NCBI GenBank assembly: GCA_023052935.1
Contig: CM041293.1
Coordinates: forward strand, 169,715,341 to 169,779,340
Direction of reading: 5' to 3'
From: Piezodorus guildinii
Taxonomy: Eukaryota > Arthropoda > Insecta > Hemiptera > Pentatomidae
Length of the DNA stretch: 64,000 nt
In this document: piece by piece, positions 10,894 through 22,690 of the stretch
Layout: each line of letters begins with the position of its first letter
Numbering within the stretch: position 1 is the first letter of the stretch
Notes under the pieces: generated by a model
What the model saw: the letters and a program-made list of their open reading frames with translations, nothing else
Databases searched by the model: none
What the model was told of the DNA's origin: nothing
Position numbers and translations under genes: made by a program

Positions 10894-11082
10894 ACTTTTA
10901 ATTTAACTTATCATTATTTTATTTATTTTTTTAATTGTTTATTTATTTTTTACTATTTTATCTAATTATTATACGCCTAGTTTATTAGTTTTGATTTATT
11001 TATTTATTTATACTTAAGAGAACTATAGGCGTTGATGACCCCTAGGTTTTACGCCTCAAAACCCCAAACAACAACAACAACA
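10894..11082 (+). other. 3' untranslated region and (CAA)n tail of the I-like LINE
   Basis: T-rich sequence, then GGCGTTGATGACCCCTAGG and a run of CAA triplets ending at the target duplication. A decayed version of the same end occurs at 46,610-46,665, linking that relic to this family. Confidence 0.85.
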
Positions 11083-11096
11083 ACCCTTGATAATAT
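11083..11096. repeat. 14-bp target-site duplication of the I-like LINE (right)
   Basis: Exact repeat of 3,980-3,993, directly after the CAA tail. Confidence 0.95.
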
Positions 11097-11370
11097 ACCT
11101 CTATGAAACATTTTGAGTTCGATGGTCTTTTAAATTGGTATTAAATAATTTATGTTTAAACTGTTTCAATAATGATGTATAGTAAGAAACCAATAGGCTT
11201 TAAAATAATGATTGTGGGATATGATTGCTCATAAAAATATTAAAATTGTTGTTAAGGTATGAAATTTACTCTATAACAATCATGATCTGTGTGTAAAGTT
11301 GAAGTTTTAGTATGTTTGTTAAATGTACATTGCAACATTTAAATCTGGCCATGCTAGCTAAAAAAAACAA
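11097..11370. other. AT-rich spacer, nothing recognised
   Basis: Continues the copy A to copy B alignment (about 52,370-52,644). No coding or repeat signal seen. Confidence 0.4.
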
Positions 11371-12600
11371 CTTAAATATAAGACTAGAAACGTTCCTACA
11401 GTAGATTAAAGTATTGAATAGTCTTTCGAAATCGATCAAGGCACCACAATTCTACATGAAGTTTTAAAGTATAAGTATATTATCTCTCCTTACTATCTAA
11501 AAATATTTAGAATAATAGAGATAGAAAGTCTTGTTTAGGACAAAAACTATTTTTATTTTTTTAATTATTCTAATCTTAAATAAAATAATTAACACTACAA
11601 CATAGACAGGCTAGAAAAATAATAAGTCGTAAGGTTTAGAATATACCATGTATAAGTAAGATATTTTTTAATTATTACAACACAACAATTTAAAATGATA
11701 TTTATCAATAATAGGAATATTATTCTGTTCTCTATTCCTGCAAGAACTTGCAGTTCAAAGCGGCCAATAGAGAGGTCAGCAGCCAACCAGTCGCCATTTC
11801 CTTCCTTAAGCTACCTGAGGGCTCCAAGGATAGCCTTTTATTGCTTAGGATTAGTTTCTGAAGGAAAAAACGGAAATATTTTCTTTTTTTCAGGTATATC
11901 ACCCTTCAATAAACCTGTCATGAATTTTACATGATTTATGTTTCGGGGTACCTGATCTACCTGGCTAAGATAAACGTAAGATTTAAAACTTTTTCTATCA
12001 GGAGACCTTAACTTAAAAATGTACAGATAAACATATGGTAAAAGTATATTCTAACTTTGATACAGAATAAATAAAAAATGGATTTATATAAATAATAAAA
12101 AGGTGTATAAGCTGAACATTATCTTTTGCTTGAAATTATTACAATACGCCTAAAATACTAAAGCTATAATAATCAATCCTTTTTTTATTTTTGCACATAA
12201 ATATTAATTTTGTTTTATCTATGTCTGTATATTTTTCACATACTCTAACAAATTTACTTAAAGTTAATCTAAGAATAATAGTAAACGATTACTTTTTAAA
12301 ATATAATACCTATTATTATATAATTGGGACGTTGGTTTCCAAAAGGCACTAAAGGACATTTTTATGAAGTTGATATTTTTACATATTTGTGTCCTAATCA
12401 TTTAGTTTTGTTTAAATCGTCTATTCGATTTTATCTGATGAACTCTCATTAATGAAGTAGTATTAAAACATGATTCAGGAATGCAGTTGATTTTTAAGGT
12501 ACTAATTACGCATTTAGTTTTCATTCATTTCACACCAACGTTCGATTCCATAAATTTAAAATAGTGTTATTAAGATAGTAAAAGAATTTTAGACAACTCC
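11371..12600. repeat. Internal tandem repeat, unit 1 (copy A)
   Basis: Starts CTTAAATATAAGACTAG and is followed immediately by a diverged second unit at 12,601. It contains a GC-richer conserved block at 11,735-11,830 with CTGCAAGAACTTGCAG. Unit 1 carries about 340 bp (near 11,967-12,310) missing from unit 2. Confidence 0.85.
11732..11797 (-). other. Short signal-peptide-like frame in a conserved GC-rich block
   Basis: ATG to TAG, 21 codons, MATGWLLTSLLAALNCKF, overlapping the palindromic CTGCAAG/CTTGCAG block. Copy B unit 1 has the equivalent frame (52,986-53,054, 22 codons). Both unit 2 copies have an early stop after MATG. The frame ends without a clear donor, so it may be a relic first exon or a promoter by-product. 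Confidence 0.22.
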
Positions 12601-13510
12601 TTAAATATAAGGCTAGAAACGTTCCTACAGTAGATTAAAATATTTAATAATCTTTCGAAATCGATCAAGGCACCACAATTCTATGAAGTTTTAAAGTGTA
12701 AGTATATTATCTCTCCTTACTATCTAAAAATATTTAGAATAATAGAGATAGAAAGTCTTGTTTAGGACGAAAACTATTTCTTTTTTAAAAATTCTTCTTA
12801 TCTAAAATAAAATAATTAAAACTACAACATAGACAGGCTAGAAAAATAATAAGTCGTAAGGTTTAGAATGTACCATGAATAAGTAAGATATTTTTTAATA
12901 GTTATAACACAACAATTAAAAGTGTTTTTTTTTATCAATAATATGAAAATTATTTAGTTCTCAATTCCTGCAAGAACTTGCAGTTCAAAGCGGTCGCCTA
13001 ATGAGAGGTCAACAGTCAACCAGTCGCCATTTCCTTCCATAAGCTACCTGAGGGCTCCAAGGATAGCAACATTTATTGCTTAGAATTAGTTGCTCAGAGA
13101 AAACCCAAAATTTTTTCTTTTGTCCAGATATCTCCCTCCAATAAACCTTTCATGAAATTTTACAAGATTTATGTTTCGGGGTACCTAATCTACCTGGCTA
13201 AGACTAACCCAAGGACGTTGGTTTCCAAAAGGTACTAAATGGCATCATTTACCAAGTTGATATTTGGACATATTTGTGTCCTTATCATTTAGTATTGTAT
13301 AAATCTTCTATTCGATTTTAACTAATGAGCCCTCTTCAGATAAAATTGCCCTCTCTAACTCAATGAAGTAGTTTTAAAACATGATTGAGGAATGCTAAGT
13401 TAGGTATTTTCTAAAGGTACTAATTACGCATTTAGTTTCGATTCATATCACAAGGGCATTCCATTTCATAACTCTAAAATAGTGTTATTAAGATAGTAAA
13501 ATAAATCTAG
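12601..13510. repeat. Internal tandem repeat, unit 2 (copy A)
   Basis: Same order of landmarks as unit 1: AAACGTTCCTACAGTAG, the GC-richer block at about 12,965-13,065, GGGGTACCTAATCTACC, and the GACGTTGGTTTCC segment. It is uninterrupted here and gives the empty site (TTTTTAATAGTTATA near 12,890-12,905) for the LINE at 54,163 in copy B. Confidence 0.85.
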
Positions 13511-14679
13511 ATTTTAATACGAAAATAATGAGGTTTAATAATATATTAATGAGATACTTGTGTGCTTTCTGTAAAATTTCATCTTGGAAATCAATGTCTC
13601 AATTTGTTAGTATAATTTTATTGAATAAGTAGGTATATCTTACCTTGAAATCGTATTCTGTACTGTCGTATCTTGTTTTATAATAATCATTAATTGTATT
13701 TGATATTTTAAATGGTATTACTTATTCAAGTTGTATATGATATATTAGATTATTAAAAGAAATGGTTTTATGATATTAAAAAAGTGTTTTGTTAATTTTT
13801 TTACATCACGTACTAGTAATGTAATTTCTTTAAATTATTTGATTAATATCAGTTAATCATTTTGAATTAATATTGACAGATAAGCAGAAAATTAGCTTTC
13901 TGTCTCAAAATTGCGGTCGTTAAAATCACTTGTGAAAGAGACTTTAACGCCTTAATTACAACTTTAAACTGGAATTTATGTTATATTTTCATATTTTTTT
14001 TATATTATTCCCACTTTATGCTGACATGAGAAATTTAAAGAGAAGTACGATTGACTTAAATTTCACTTATTTCTGCGATATATTTCACTGTGAAACTTAT
14101 CGATGAAATCATTTTTAAAAGTAAATTATTTTATTGCTATTAAACTTTTTCTTTTAACAGTTATTCTTTTAATATTATAGGCCTTATTATCATTTACGAG
14201 TGTAGTATAACATAGTACACAATAAATATAGTCAATTTAAATCATAAAAGCCTTATTGTCCATTTGTCTATAAGCAAATATGCAGGCATAAAACCAATTC
14301 ATGGGTGCTCACTTTATAGAAGCTGGTTTTGCCCAGGAACTTCTTTAGACGCGTATATTTTACTATTGTGATATTGGTGTTACATATCAAAGAGTCTGTT
14401 ATGTCTGACTGTTTTTTAAGATTTGCCTATTTCTTTTATGAAATAAACGATTCACAAATGTGGAAAAACCAAATGATATATCAACCTTTCGTGTCAGAAT
14501 TTATATTAGAAAATATTATTATCTTTTGGAGGTAACCAGATCGATTTTGAAGATATTTATGATGTTTACAAAACAGGAAGCATAAATTTAAAACATTTTT
14601 GACCTAATAAAATTCAGTATCACTTTATTTAATAATCACGTGATATTAATAGAATTTAAAAAAAATATAGAATCATAAA
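13511..14679. other. AT-rich spacer, nothing firm
   Basis: Shared with copy B. A plus-strand frame at 14,329-14,535 is conserved in copy B (59,285-59,491), but it opens at a non-ATG codon and shows no motif. Confidence 0.4.
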
Positions 14680-15310
14680 TAAAAATGATAAAAGTATGAG
14701 TCTTCGTCTAATGAATTCCACAAAAAACGGAGTGAACTGGATACTTAAGGAGTGGCTCCAATCTAGTTAATCCATAGCTAAAAATACAATTGCAATATTA
14801 TACTAGATTAGTTGGATGTGAACATGGTGTATGTACCTATGTTGTCATTTATTGTCTATGGCCTAACCAATTCTTAATTTTTATGCCTCATATGAGTTTC
14901 TACCAAATGATCAGAAAGTATTAATTATTAACGAAACATAACAAAATGGACGTTAATTGCAGAAATAAACAATATTTGTTTATGATAAATTTTTTTTTTT
15001 TATTTATTTCATGTTGCATATTTTTCTGTGAGGAAGAGAATCGCGGAAAACAGAATTATTTATTTTTGTTTCCTTGAAGATTTTAGCATCAGAATATTTA
15101 TTAAGGATATTTTCATAATATTTAATACACATTCATTCGGAAAAAACTCTACGATTAATAACACCTTATTTTAACCTATTTTGCATTAATATATATTAAC
15201 AACGATTTATATAAGATTGATTAATATTTAACAATTAATATTATTTGGTTTTATACTTTACCATCCTCATATGTGGTTTTTTTTTTATTTTTTTTTTTTA
15301 TGTAGTATAT
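14680..15310. repeat. Older sub-repeat, second member (copy A)
   Basis: Aligns with 2,380-2,960: the MSLRLMNST frame, CAATTGCAATATTATAC, TTGTCATTTATTGTC, ATGCCTCATATGAG, and CTGTGAGGAAGAGAATCGC. It is more diverged than copy A is from copy B, so it is older than the segmental duplication. Confidence 0.8.
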
Positions 15311-16639
15311 ATGTAAGTTCACAAATATAAAAAAAAAAGTCCTTCTTTTTATAGTGATACTATTGGTACTAGACAATAGTAGTACTAGACTTTTGATGTA
15401 GATAGAGTTTTTTAAGTTTATAGTCTTGAAAATAACATTAAAAGTCTGAGTGGTACAACCATCATATGACCTTCATATTATTTTTGGTTACTTAACTGCA
15501 TTAAATATCAGGAAATAATTACTGTTTTCATAAGAAGGCAGAAAATATGGTGGAAAGTGACTGATTATTGATCAAGAGTCTTCTTTTCTTTTCTCGTCTG
15601 AGAATTCCAAACAAACTCTGAAAATAGAATGATAAGTAAAATGTTAAAAGAATCTGACTGGGTTCTTGTTCTCATAAGCTAACGAAAAAGGAATCCTGGC
15701 CAGAAAACCTGCAACAAAGGATCTTAGATCGTAAAACAACTAGAGTAATCATATGTTTTCAACTAACCATACTAATATAATGTATATCAATATTAATATA
15801 TGTTTAACAATATTAAGATATACCGAAATTCGTCTAACATTAGCGATATTTTATGCACGATAATACTGACAATATGTATTGTAGAAACCTGGCTGAAGGT
15901 TGTTAATTTTACCATAGCACCTTGAATAATGGAATTTACACATATCTGTACTAACGCTGTTAAAACTGATTATCAGTAGGGCAAGTAGATGCATTGTTAC
16001 TTTTATAAATAGTCCAATAAATAACCACTGTTTTATATGAGTACGTATACTAACCCCAAGATTGTTAAGTGTGTTTGGAGAAATTCAGATATATGGTCTC
16101 TATGGTTTTATCCTTACATCCCTATAAGAATATAATTTTTTTTTTTAAATTTTAAATAGGCACGTGGGCGATTTTAATGTGTTATATAAGGAATAATGTA
16201 TCTGGTAAGCTTGTACATTTCCTGTTTAAGGCTGAGGTATTTCCCTAATGCATGTAAGAAAGCACTAATGTTTCTCCTCCTGAAAATTGCGAAGTCTGAA
16301 AATGGGACTTCTCACTTTCGTATGTTATTATTATTACATCGCATTAACGAGTATCAGCTCAAATGCCAGCAAGGCAGTCAAGCAATCTCAAAATTATTGT
16401 CTAAGTACAGTTAATTTGCTAAAAAAATCGAAGCGAATACTGACAAAACAAAGGGCATAGATTGTACTTTAAAAAACAAAAAACAAAAAAAAACACATAA
16501 ATAACCATAGATAATCGAACTATCAGAAAACAAATTAAAATAGGGGCTAGGTACAAAAAAATTATTTATAAGAAAACCTATTTGCAGATTGCGGCCACAA
16601 TGCAACAAGAATTCTTAATCATAGGGCGTATTAGCCACA
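15311..16639. other. AT-rich spacer
   Basis: Shared with copy B. A good minus-strand acceptor (CATTCTATTTTCAG) sits near 15,622, but the following open stretch ends at a stop after about 17 codons and has no matching donor, so no exon is called. Confidence 0.35.
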
Positions 16640-17330
16640 AACATACATCACATGAGAGGGGATGTCTGAACTCCAGTATAAATATTTACCAAATATCTCG
16701 GGGCCAGTGCCGTTTAAATCTTCCATAAGGATTATAGAGTGGGTGGACCTAGATAGGGATCGCGATAAAGAGCTAGGATGATGAATAAGGTTTTGATAGA
16801 AACTGGAAAATTGAATGGTACGAGGCCTAAAATAAATGGAATATTAAGGTCGTGGTGTAGGATACAGTTGACAACATAATAAGGAGCATTAACTATTGTT
16901 CGAGGGACTTTGGATTGAAAGGATTGGATTGGATACGTTTGATGTTCGAATATTTAGCTCTCCCCTACAGTACTGGTCTGTAGATCCATATAGTTTTTAG
17001 AATTGTCTTGTATATTAGTAAGTTGTTGTCAGCCGCAAGCTATGATTTTATGTTTAGTAGTTTGTATACTTCTATAAAATCATAGTTCATTATAGTTCTT
17101 TTGGGTTCCACGTCAATCTTTTGTCTATTAGAAATTCAAGATACGTTACTGTGTCTGAGGAAGAAAGTGGTATAGAGTTGAAATTAACCGATGGACCGAC
17201 TTTTTCTCGAAGTATGAAAGTGACGTGTGTGCATCTACTTTCGTTCCCCTAAATACGCCAAGCACTACACCAGTGTTCGACAAGGAAGCCAAAAAGTTCT
17301 GAAACGTGAGAGAATATAATGTGGGATCCA
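16640..17330 (-). mobile_element. Decayed Jockey-clade LINE fragment (copy A)
   Basis: Minus-strand translation in shifting frames matches the end of the Jockey ORF2 at 41,127-43,823: a THVTF(I)LREK segment, YLEFLIDKRLTWNP, LLIYKTILKTIWIY, and NAPYYVVN..LHHDLNIP. It covers the region after the catalytic core to the C-terminus. Many stops and frameshifts. It is also present at 61,640-62,330, so it predates the duplication. Confidence 0.75.
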
Positions 17331-18121
17331 GACAAAATGATAATTCTATCACATCAATAATTCATGAACTTTGGCTTAAAGGTTTGCAAAAATATATGCA
17401 CTACAAGTAATTTTAGTACCGAAAATAAAGGGTTTGATTCAGATTAATTGATTATAATAAAGAATTAAATTATAAAATAATTATTAATCTATATTTAAAG
17501 CTATATGGTATAATTAATAATAACGCCTTATTTTGTATTTTCTGTTTAATCATGCGTTCAGGGAACATAGGACCTTAAATATGGGTAATCATTATTTAAT
17601 TAGTAAAGCGCCAAAAAGAAATCATAGGTTAATTAGTCTCTTAATTAAGAGTTAAAAACAGTTAAATGTAATCTATTCAAAGTGTCATGGCCGCTACTAC
17701 TGTACTACTTACGTATCGCTTTTTGACTATTACTTTGCCATTTCGGTGTCACTGATTTTTCATCCGTCAAAATTTGTTATTAGAGAGTTATTAAACTAAT
17801 AAACACCATTAACAATCCCACATAGAGAGGTGAGTGCACTTATTTTAATAACGCACATAATAGATTGTTGGCAGCTTTGACTAGATAATAGGAGAGCATT
17901 AATCCCTTTGGTACACCGGTATCATCATTCCGTACACTGTTATTGTGTACGGTGTAAGGAAGGTCTCGGTCAACACTGTTGTCAGCTACAAGATCGTTAC
18001 GAAATACTTGTACATATATTTTCTAGTTTTCTTTCTCTAAGACTATTTTTTTTTCTTCTAGAAACTTTTTTATCACTTAGTAGTTATTAATTAAATATTA
18101 CTGTTTTGATTATTATTTTAT
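17331..18121. other. AT-rich spacer
   Basis: No gene. A minus-strand TGVPKG motif near 17,900 hints at a tiny reverse transcriptase scrap. A short inverted repeat, CGTACAC/GTGTACG, lies at about 17,930-17,955. Confidence 0.3.
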
Positions 18122-19504
18122 ATGTATATAATAATAATATTTATTTATTTTCGGGGTAATCCCCATACAAAAGCAGTTTGTCATTACAGTTCATGTATTG
18201 ACAATATTAACAAAAATACAAAATAAAAACAACTGAAGACTGTTTCCAGACATCATTGATATAATATAAATAAAGCATACTTTTGAAATTATAACAAAAA
18301 CCAACAAATAAAATAAAAAGTGAACATTTGAGAATTAAAGTAATCTATTTTTTTTTTTTTTTTTTTTTATTGAGATAATTACAATTTGTTACAAAATGAA
18401 CATAATATTGATAAGAGACCACATTCATACTATATATACAGAAAATAATAATAAATTGTCAAATTTCATAAAATATAACATAAATTCAATATATACAATA
18501 AAATAAAAATATAAATAAAAAACAAAACAAATCGAGACATAACCTATTATGAGATAAATAAAAGTTGGCAAATAAATAACACTTACACACATCATAACTA
18601 TACAATATATACAATTGCTAAAGGACCCAGCAAGCGCTTTTCCTCCACTTGTGGAGGAAAGCGATCCAAGAGATCCCAGCACTCTATCTCAGCCGCATCA
18701 CTGGTCTGAGCAGTGAAGGCGAGTTAGGCGCTGTAGCACAACATACGTAAAGTAATCTATTAACAAAATAAATCCTTCAATTTTATAACCTAATATATTT
18801 TTTATTTGATTACAGTTTAGGTGCCATATACAACAAAGGTTAGAGGCACCGTGGTCATAACTATTTAAAGAGTTGGTACAATTTTTTTTTTTTTCAGAAA
18901 ATGAACAAACTTTCTTGATTCTTTTGGTCCATTGTTTCCTTATAACTTTGTAGAAGAGGCCATGTTCTGCCTGAACTATACAGTGGGCATTCTATCAGGA
19001 CGTGTTCCACAGTTAGCTCTAAGTCACAGCGCAGGCATCTCGGCGGAGGTTTCCCTTCAAGCAGGTGCTCATGTGTCAGTCTGGTGTGTCCTATTCTCAA
19101 CCGTGTTATTATTGATTGCTTTGTCCAACTATCTGGGGTAGTGGTCGCGAAACTCCGAAGTTTCGCTTTAATTTGTTGTTCTCCGGAACCTTAGACCAAA
19201 AAGTGCACCATGCTTCTTTGCATTGCTTCAGTATGGCTGATTGAAGTCAGTCCGTATTGTCTTGACGTTGGGAATAGGAAAGATGGAACTTGCTTCTTTT
19301 GCGCCTGTGTCAGCCAGTTCATTCCCCGTAATTCCTACGTGGCTTGGCACCCAGAGAAATATAATATTTCTTTTTGTTTTAAATATTAAATTCGAAATGT
19401 GAAATATTAATTGATTTCCTGAATAAAGAAAATCTTGGATTCCCTGGAGAGCCGAATAGGAGTCACTGCAAATTATAAACTGACTGTGGGCTAAGTCTTC
19501 AATT
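18122..19504 (-). mobile_element. 3' part of an I-like LINE (copy A), minus strand
   Basis: Reading leftward: RNase H middle (ICSDSYSAL, then PSHVGITGNELAD, 19,500-19,310), an upstream-facing broken stretch, the C-terminal zinc motif (RIGHTRLTHEHLL, PPRCLRCDLELTVEHVLIEC, about 19,100-18,960), then a 3' untranslated region ending in an ATT-rich tail near 18,122. Several frameshifts. The same segment in copy B is 63,140-64,000. At 19,505 it is abruptly replaced by the 3' end of an RTE-like LINE. Confidence 0.8.
18350..18747 (-). mobile_element. 398-bp poly(A) retroposon inserted only in copy A
   Basis: Flanked by a 14-bp target duplication TAAAGTAATCTATT (18,336-18,349 and 18,748-18,761). Copy B has the single site near 63,376. 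The T run at the left end is the poly(A) tail of a minus-strand insertion, likely a 5'-truncated LINE. A hairpin with 13-bp arms and one bulge (CGCTTTTCCTCCAC / GTGGAGGAAAGCG) lies at 18,635-18,663. Confidence 0.88.
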
Positions 19505-19837
19505 AAAGTTAAAGATAAGATAAGATAAGCCTTTATTTACACATATTTACAATTTTTTAATGGTACATAAAGTTTATGTATATTTTTATTTATTTTAAAA
19601 CACTTTTAATGATTGAGGTAAGTAAAAAGAAACAATGTGACCAAATAGTGTATACAACTTTTTTAAATAAAATTTAATAACATCTTTTTAAATTTACTAA
19701 TAAAATTGCAAAAAAAAACTTGATTAAATAAAAATTTTTATGTTTAGATAAATAAAAATAAAATAGTTTTCTACTAATGCGCAGGCCTCTCCTGAAGGAG
19801 GAATAGTCTTGATCGGTGACCAGCCGTACCTTCTGGG

Positions 19838-22690
19838 TTATGAGTTCGCCGCTGGTTTTTCAATATGTTGGCATTTTAATTTCCAATATTTTCGATCTTC
19901 TGTTTTCCTATGCCAAGATATTCCTTCTTGTTTCTTAATTTCGTCCGACCATCTCTTGAGTTGCCCTCCTTGCTTACGTTGCTTTCCGATAGGTGTCCAT
20001 TCGGTAATTGCCTTGCTCCACCTGGGGTCCTTTATTCGCATTAAATGCCCAGCCCATTCCCATTTCAGCTTCCTTATACAACCCACAGCATCCCTCACCA
20101 AAGTGGTCTCTCTCAGAGTCGTATTTTTTATTTTATGCTTTAACTTTACATTTGTCATACTCCTCTACATTCTTCTTTGCCAGACGTTTATTCTTCTTTC
20201 CTGCGATTTAGTGAGGGACCCTGTCTGGCTTCCATAAGTCAAAGTTGGGAGAATGCAGGTATTGAATACTAACCTTTTCCATTTAATTTCGGTGGAGCTT
20301 TTCATTAAGTTTTTGAAGACCCAAAATTTTTTCCAGTAAGAGGCAATCCGTTTTTGAATTTCTTTGGAAAGGCGGTTATCGAATGAAATGGTCTGTCCTA
20401 GGTAAGTGATGTCTTTGACTAATTCTATTTTTGCGAGAGCATTTTCTATTTTGGATATATTTTCTGAATTTGTCATTATTTTAGTTTTGGATAAATTCAT
20501 CACAAGACCAACCTGACCACACACTCTCTCCAAGTCCTTCGGCATTTCTATTAACTCGTCCTGGGTACTTGATATCAACACTATGTCGTCTGCAAAATTT
20601 AGATGATTTAATTTGTTTCCGTTGATATTAATTCCTTTGGTTTGCCATTCCAAATTTCTAAGAGCGAATTCTAGGACCGCTAAAGAGAGTTGGAGAGAGA
20701 GGGTCGCCTTGCCTAACTCCCTTTTTTACAGGAGATATAGGTCCTTTAATATCTGTTTCAACATAGGCGATGTTATCACTGTATAGTTCAGTAATTATAG
20801 AAATGTATTTTTCTGCTACGCCTATGTGTTTCAAAGCTGAAAATATACTGTCATGCTTGAGGCTGTTAAAAGCTTTTGTGAAGTCAACAAATGCTAGATA
20901 CAGAGTAATATTATACTCTTTTGATTTTTCTATTAACTGGTTCACAGTGTGAAGATGGTCTATGGTTGAGAAACCCTTCCTGAATCCTGCCTGTTCAACT
21001 GTTAAATAGTATTCAATTTGTTTCTTTATTCTATCGTTTAAAATTTTTGTGAATAGCTTACCAATAGACGAAATCAAAGATATGGGTCGATAATTTCCAA
21101 TTTCTTCTTTATCCCCTTTTTTGTGTAAAAGAATTATTTTAGATCTTTTCCATTGTGCTGGGACTAGCTCTTTAATCAGTACTTCGTTAAATATTGTGCA
21201 CAACGCCTCGACTAGGATGCTACCTCCGGCTTTTAACATTTCATTTGTTATACCGTCTTCTCGTGGACTCTTTCTTGTTTTCTGTTTATTTATAGCGTTC
21301 TCTACCTCTGATTTAAGAATATATGGTTCTTCATCTTCTTCATTATTTCCAGTATATTTTTTAGATGATTTTGATGAACGCTCTTCTTTGTACAGGTTTT
21401 TGTAGAAAGATGTTGCTATTGAAATCATCTCTTGTCTATTTGTTGTGCTTTGTCCTTGTTTGTTTTTAATTGATAGGATCCAATGTTTGCCTGGGTTAAG
21501 TTCTTTTCTTAATAGTTTAGTTGATTTGTTGTTTTCCAAAATTTCTACAATTTTTCTTTCTCGGAATATTTTTAGGTCTGTTTTTATTTCAGTCCTGATT
21601 TCTCGATTGAGCTGCCTGATTTCGCTTTCCTCCCCCGAGTTTATTTTTATTTTTCTTCTTTTTTCTAAAAGAGAAAGCGTATTTTCTGATAGTTTATTTA
21701 TATAGCCCTTTTTCTTACCCACTTTATTTTTTACTTCTATTGCACTGTTAATTATGGTATCTGTTATTTTATTATATCTTTGTTGGATATCTGGAAGTTT
21801 GTTTTGTTCTTCTATATTTAAATTTGATATCAATTTTTCTTGAAACATTTCAATTTCTATGTTATTTAGGGTTGTGAAATTATTTTTCTTATTTTTAAAT
21901 CTTCTTTCCTTCTTTAGCGTGTCAATATTTAATGATATTCTGACAAGGCGATGATCTGAATTGAAATTAAATTTCGTTAAAACTTCTATATTCTTAACTG
22001 AGCTTAAACTGTTTATTAAAACGTAATCATATTCATAGGTTTTTTTGTCTGGAGCCATCCATGTCCATTTGTTTTTTAGTTTATTGTTAAAATAAGTATT
22101 TCCTATTTTTTAACTGCTGGCTGTATGCAAAATCGATTATCATCTCGCCGCCTTCATTCCTGAAGCCGTAGTTAGATGTTCCCATTATCGCCTCTTCCCC
22201 TTCTAAGCGCTGACCAACTCTTCCGTTCCAGTCACCCATTACTACCACCGTGCTTTTCTTATTTCTATGTGTTGTAAGCGTTGACACTAATTCTGAATAA
22301 AATAATTCCTTGACTATATTAGAAGATCTAGCAGTAGGAGCGTGTATTTGTATTAGTAACAATTCTTTTCCCTTATTTATCCTTAATTTCAAAAGAGCTA
22401 TTCTTGAGTTAATTTCTTTAAATTCGATAACATTATTTTTCCATATTTTATTTATGATAAAACCGACACCATACTGTCCTTTTTCAGAGTATGTATGCAT
22501 AAAAATTTCTCCTTTTTTTAGTTTCCATTATTTGGGTATTTCTTCTTCTTATTTCACATAGACCGATTACATCCCAATTAATATTGTTTAGAGCCTTTTC
22601 TAATTCAATCCATCTTTCTTCTCCTAGTAAAGTTCTTGTATTAAATGTACATATTCTGATGATATTTTTAGTAGTCCAATAATTGATGTT
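19838..22690 (-). pseudogene. ORF2 (endonuclease and reverse transcriptase) of the RTE-like LINE, broken
   Basis: Begins near 22,690 with the endonuclease start (CTFNTRTLLGE, DVIGLCE). A frameshift near 22,540 leads to 22,500-22,087 (VVVMGDWNGRVG, the D-W-N metal-binding motif). Another near 22,090-22,060 leads to 22,058-20,658 (fingers and palm, NYRPISL, QAGFRKG, GVRQGDPLSP). A third near 20,655 leads to 20,653-20,165 (FADD at 20,597-20,586). A nonsense TAG after QRRM then precedes an in-frame C-terminal part, 20,158-19,838, with the WAGHLMRI and RWSKA motifs. It once nicked DNA and copied the LINE RNA; with three frameshifts and one stop it cannot now make an intact protein. Confidence 0.85.

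Larger units (their letters stand above)
3994..11082 (+). mobile_element. Complete I-like non-LTR retrotransposon
   Basis: A 7,089-bp insertion with a 14-bp target duplication and an empty site in copy B. It has a 5' untranslated region, ORF1 (zinc-knuckle RNA-binding protein), a 1.6-kb T-rich inter-ORF stretch, ORF2 (endonuclease, reverse transcriptase, RNase H, zinc motif) and a short 3' region ending in a (CAA)n tail. RNase H after the reverse transcriptase places it in the I group of the Jockey superfamily. Both reading frames are open, so it inserted recently, after the segmental duplication, and may still be active. The exact family needs a phylogeny. Confidence 0.93.
370..19504. repeat. 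Segmental duplication, copy A
   Basis: From about 370 the sequence aligns in the same orientation with copy B (48,325 to the window end). It runs through exon 2, exon 1, promoter, AT-rich spacer, internal sub-repeats, a Jockey remnant and the 3' part of an I-like LINE. Large differences are clean insertions: 3,994-11,082 and 18,350-18,747 only in A, 51,633-52,062 and 54,163-57,854 only in B. Small substitutions and indels are scattered. The true right limit of the duplication is unknown because copy B is cut at base 64,000. Confidence 0.93.

Noticed and set aside
15545..15640. Minus-strand exon after the acceptor CATTCTATTTTCAG
   Set aside because: Open for only about 17 codons, no donor, and no upstream coding exon in phase.
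16196..16414. Plus-strand 72-codon frame
   Set aside because: Broken by indels in copy B and without a motif or splice context.
18425..18682. Minus-strand 85-codon frame with membrane-like sequence
   Set aside because: Lies inside the 398-bp retroposon near its tail and is AT-rich low-complexity translation.
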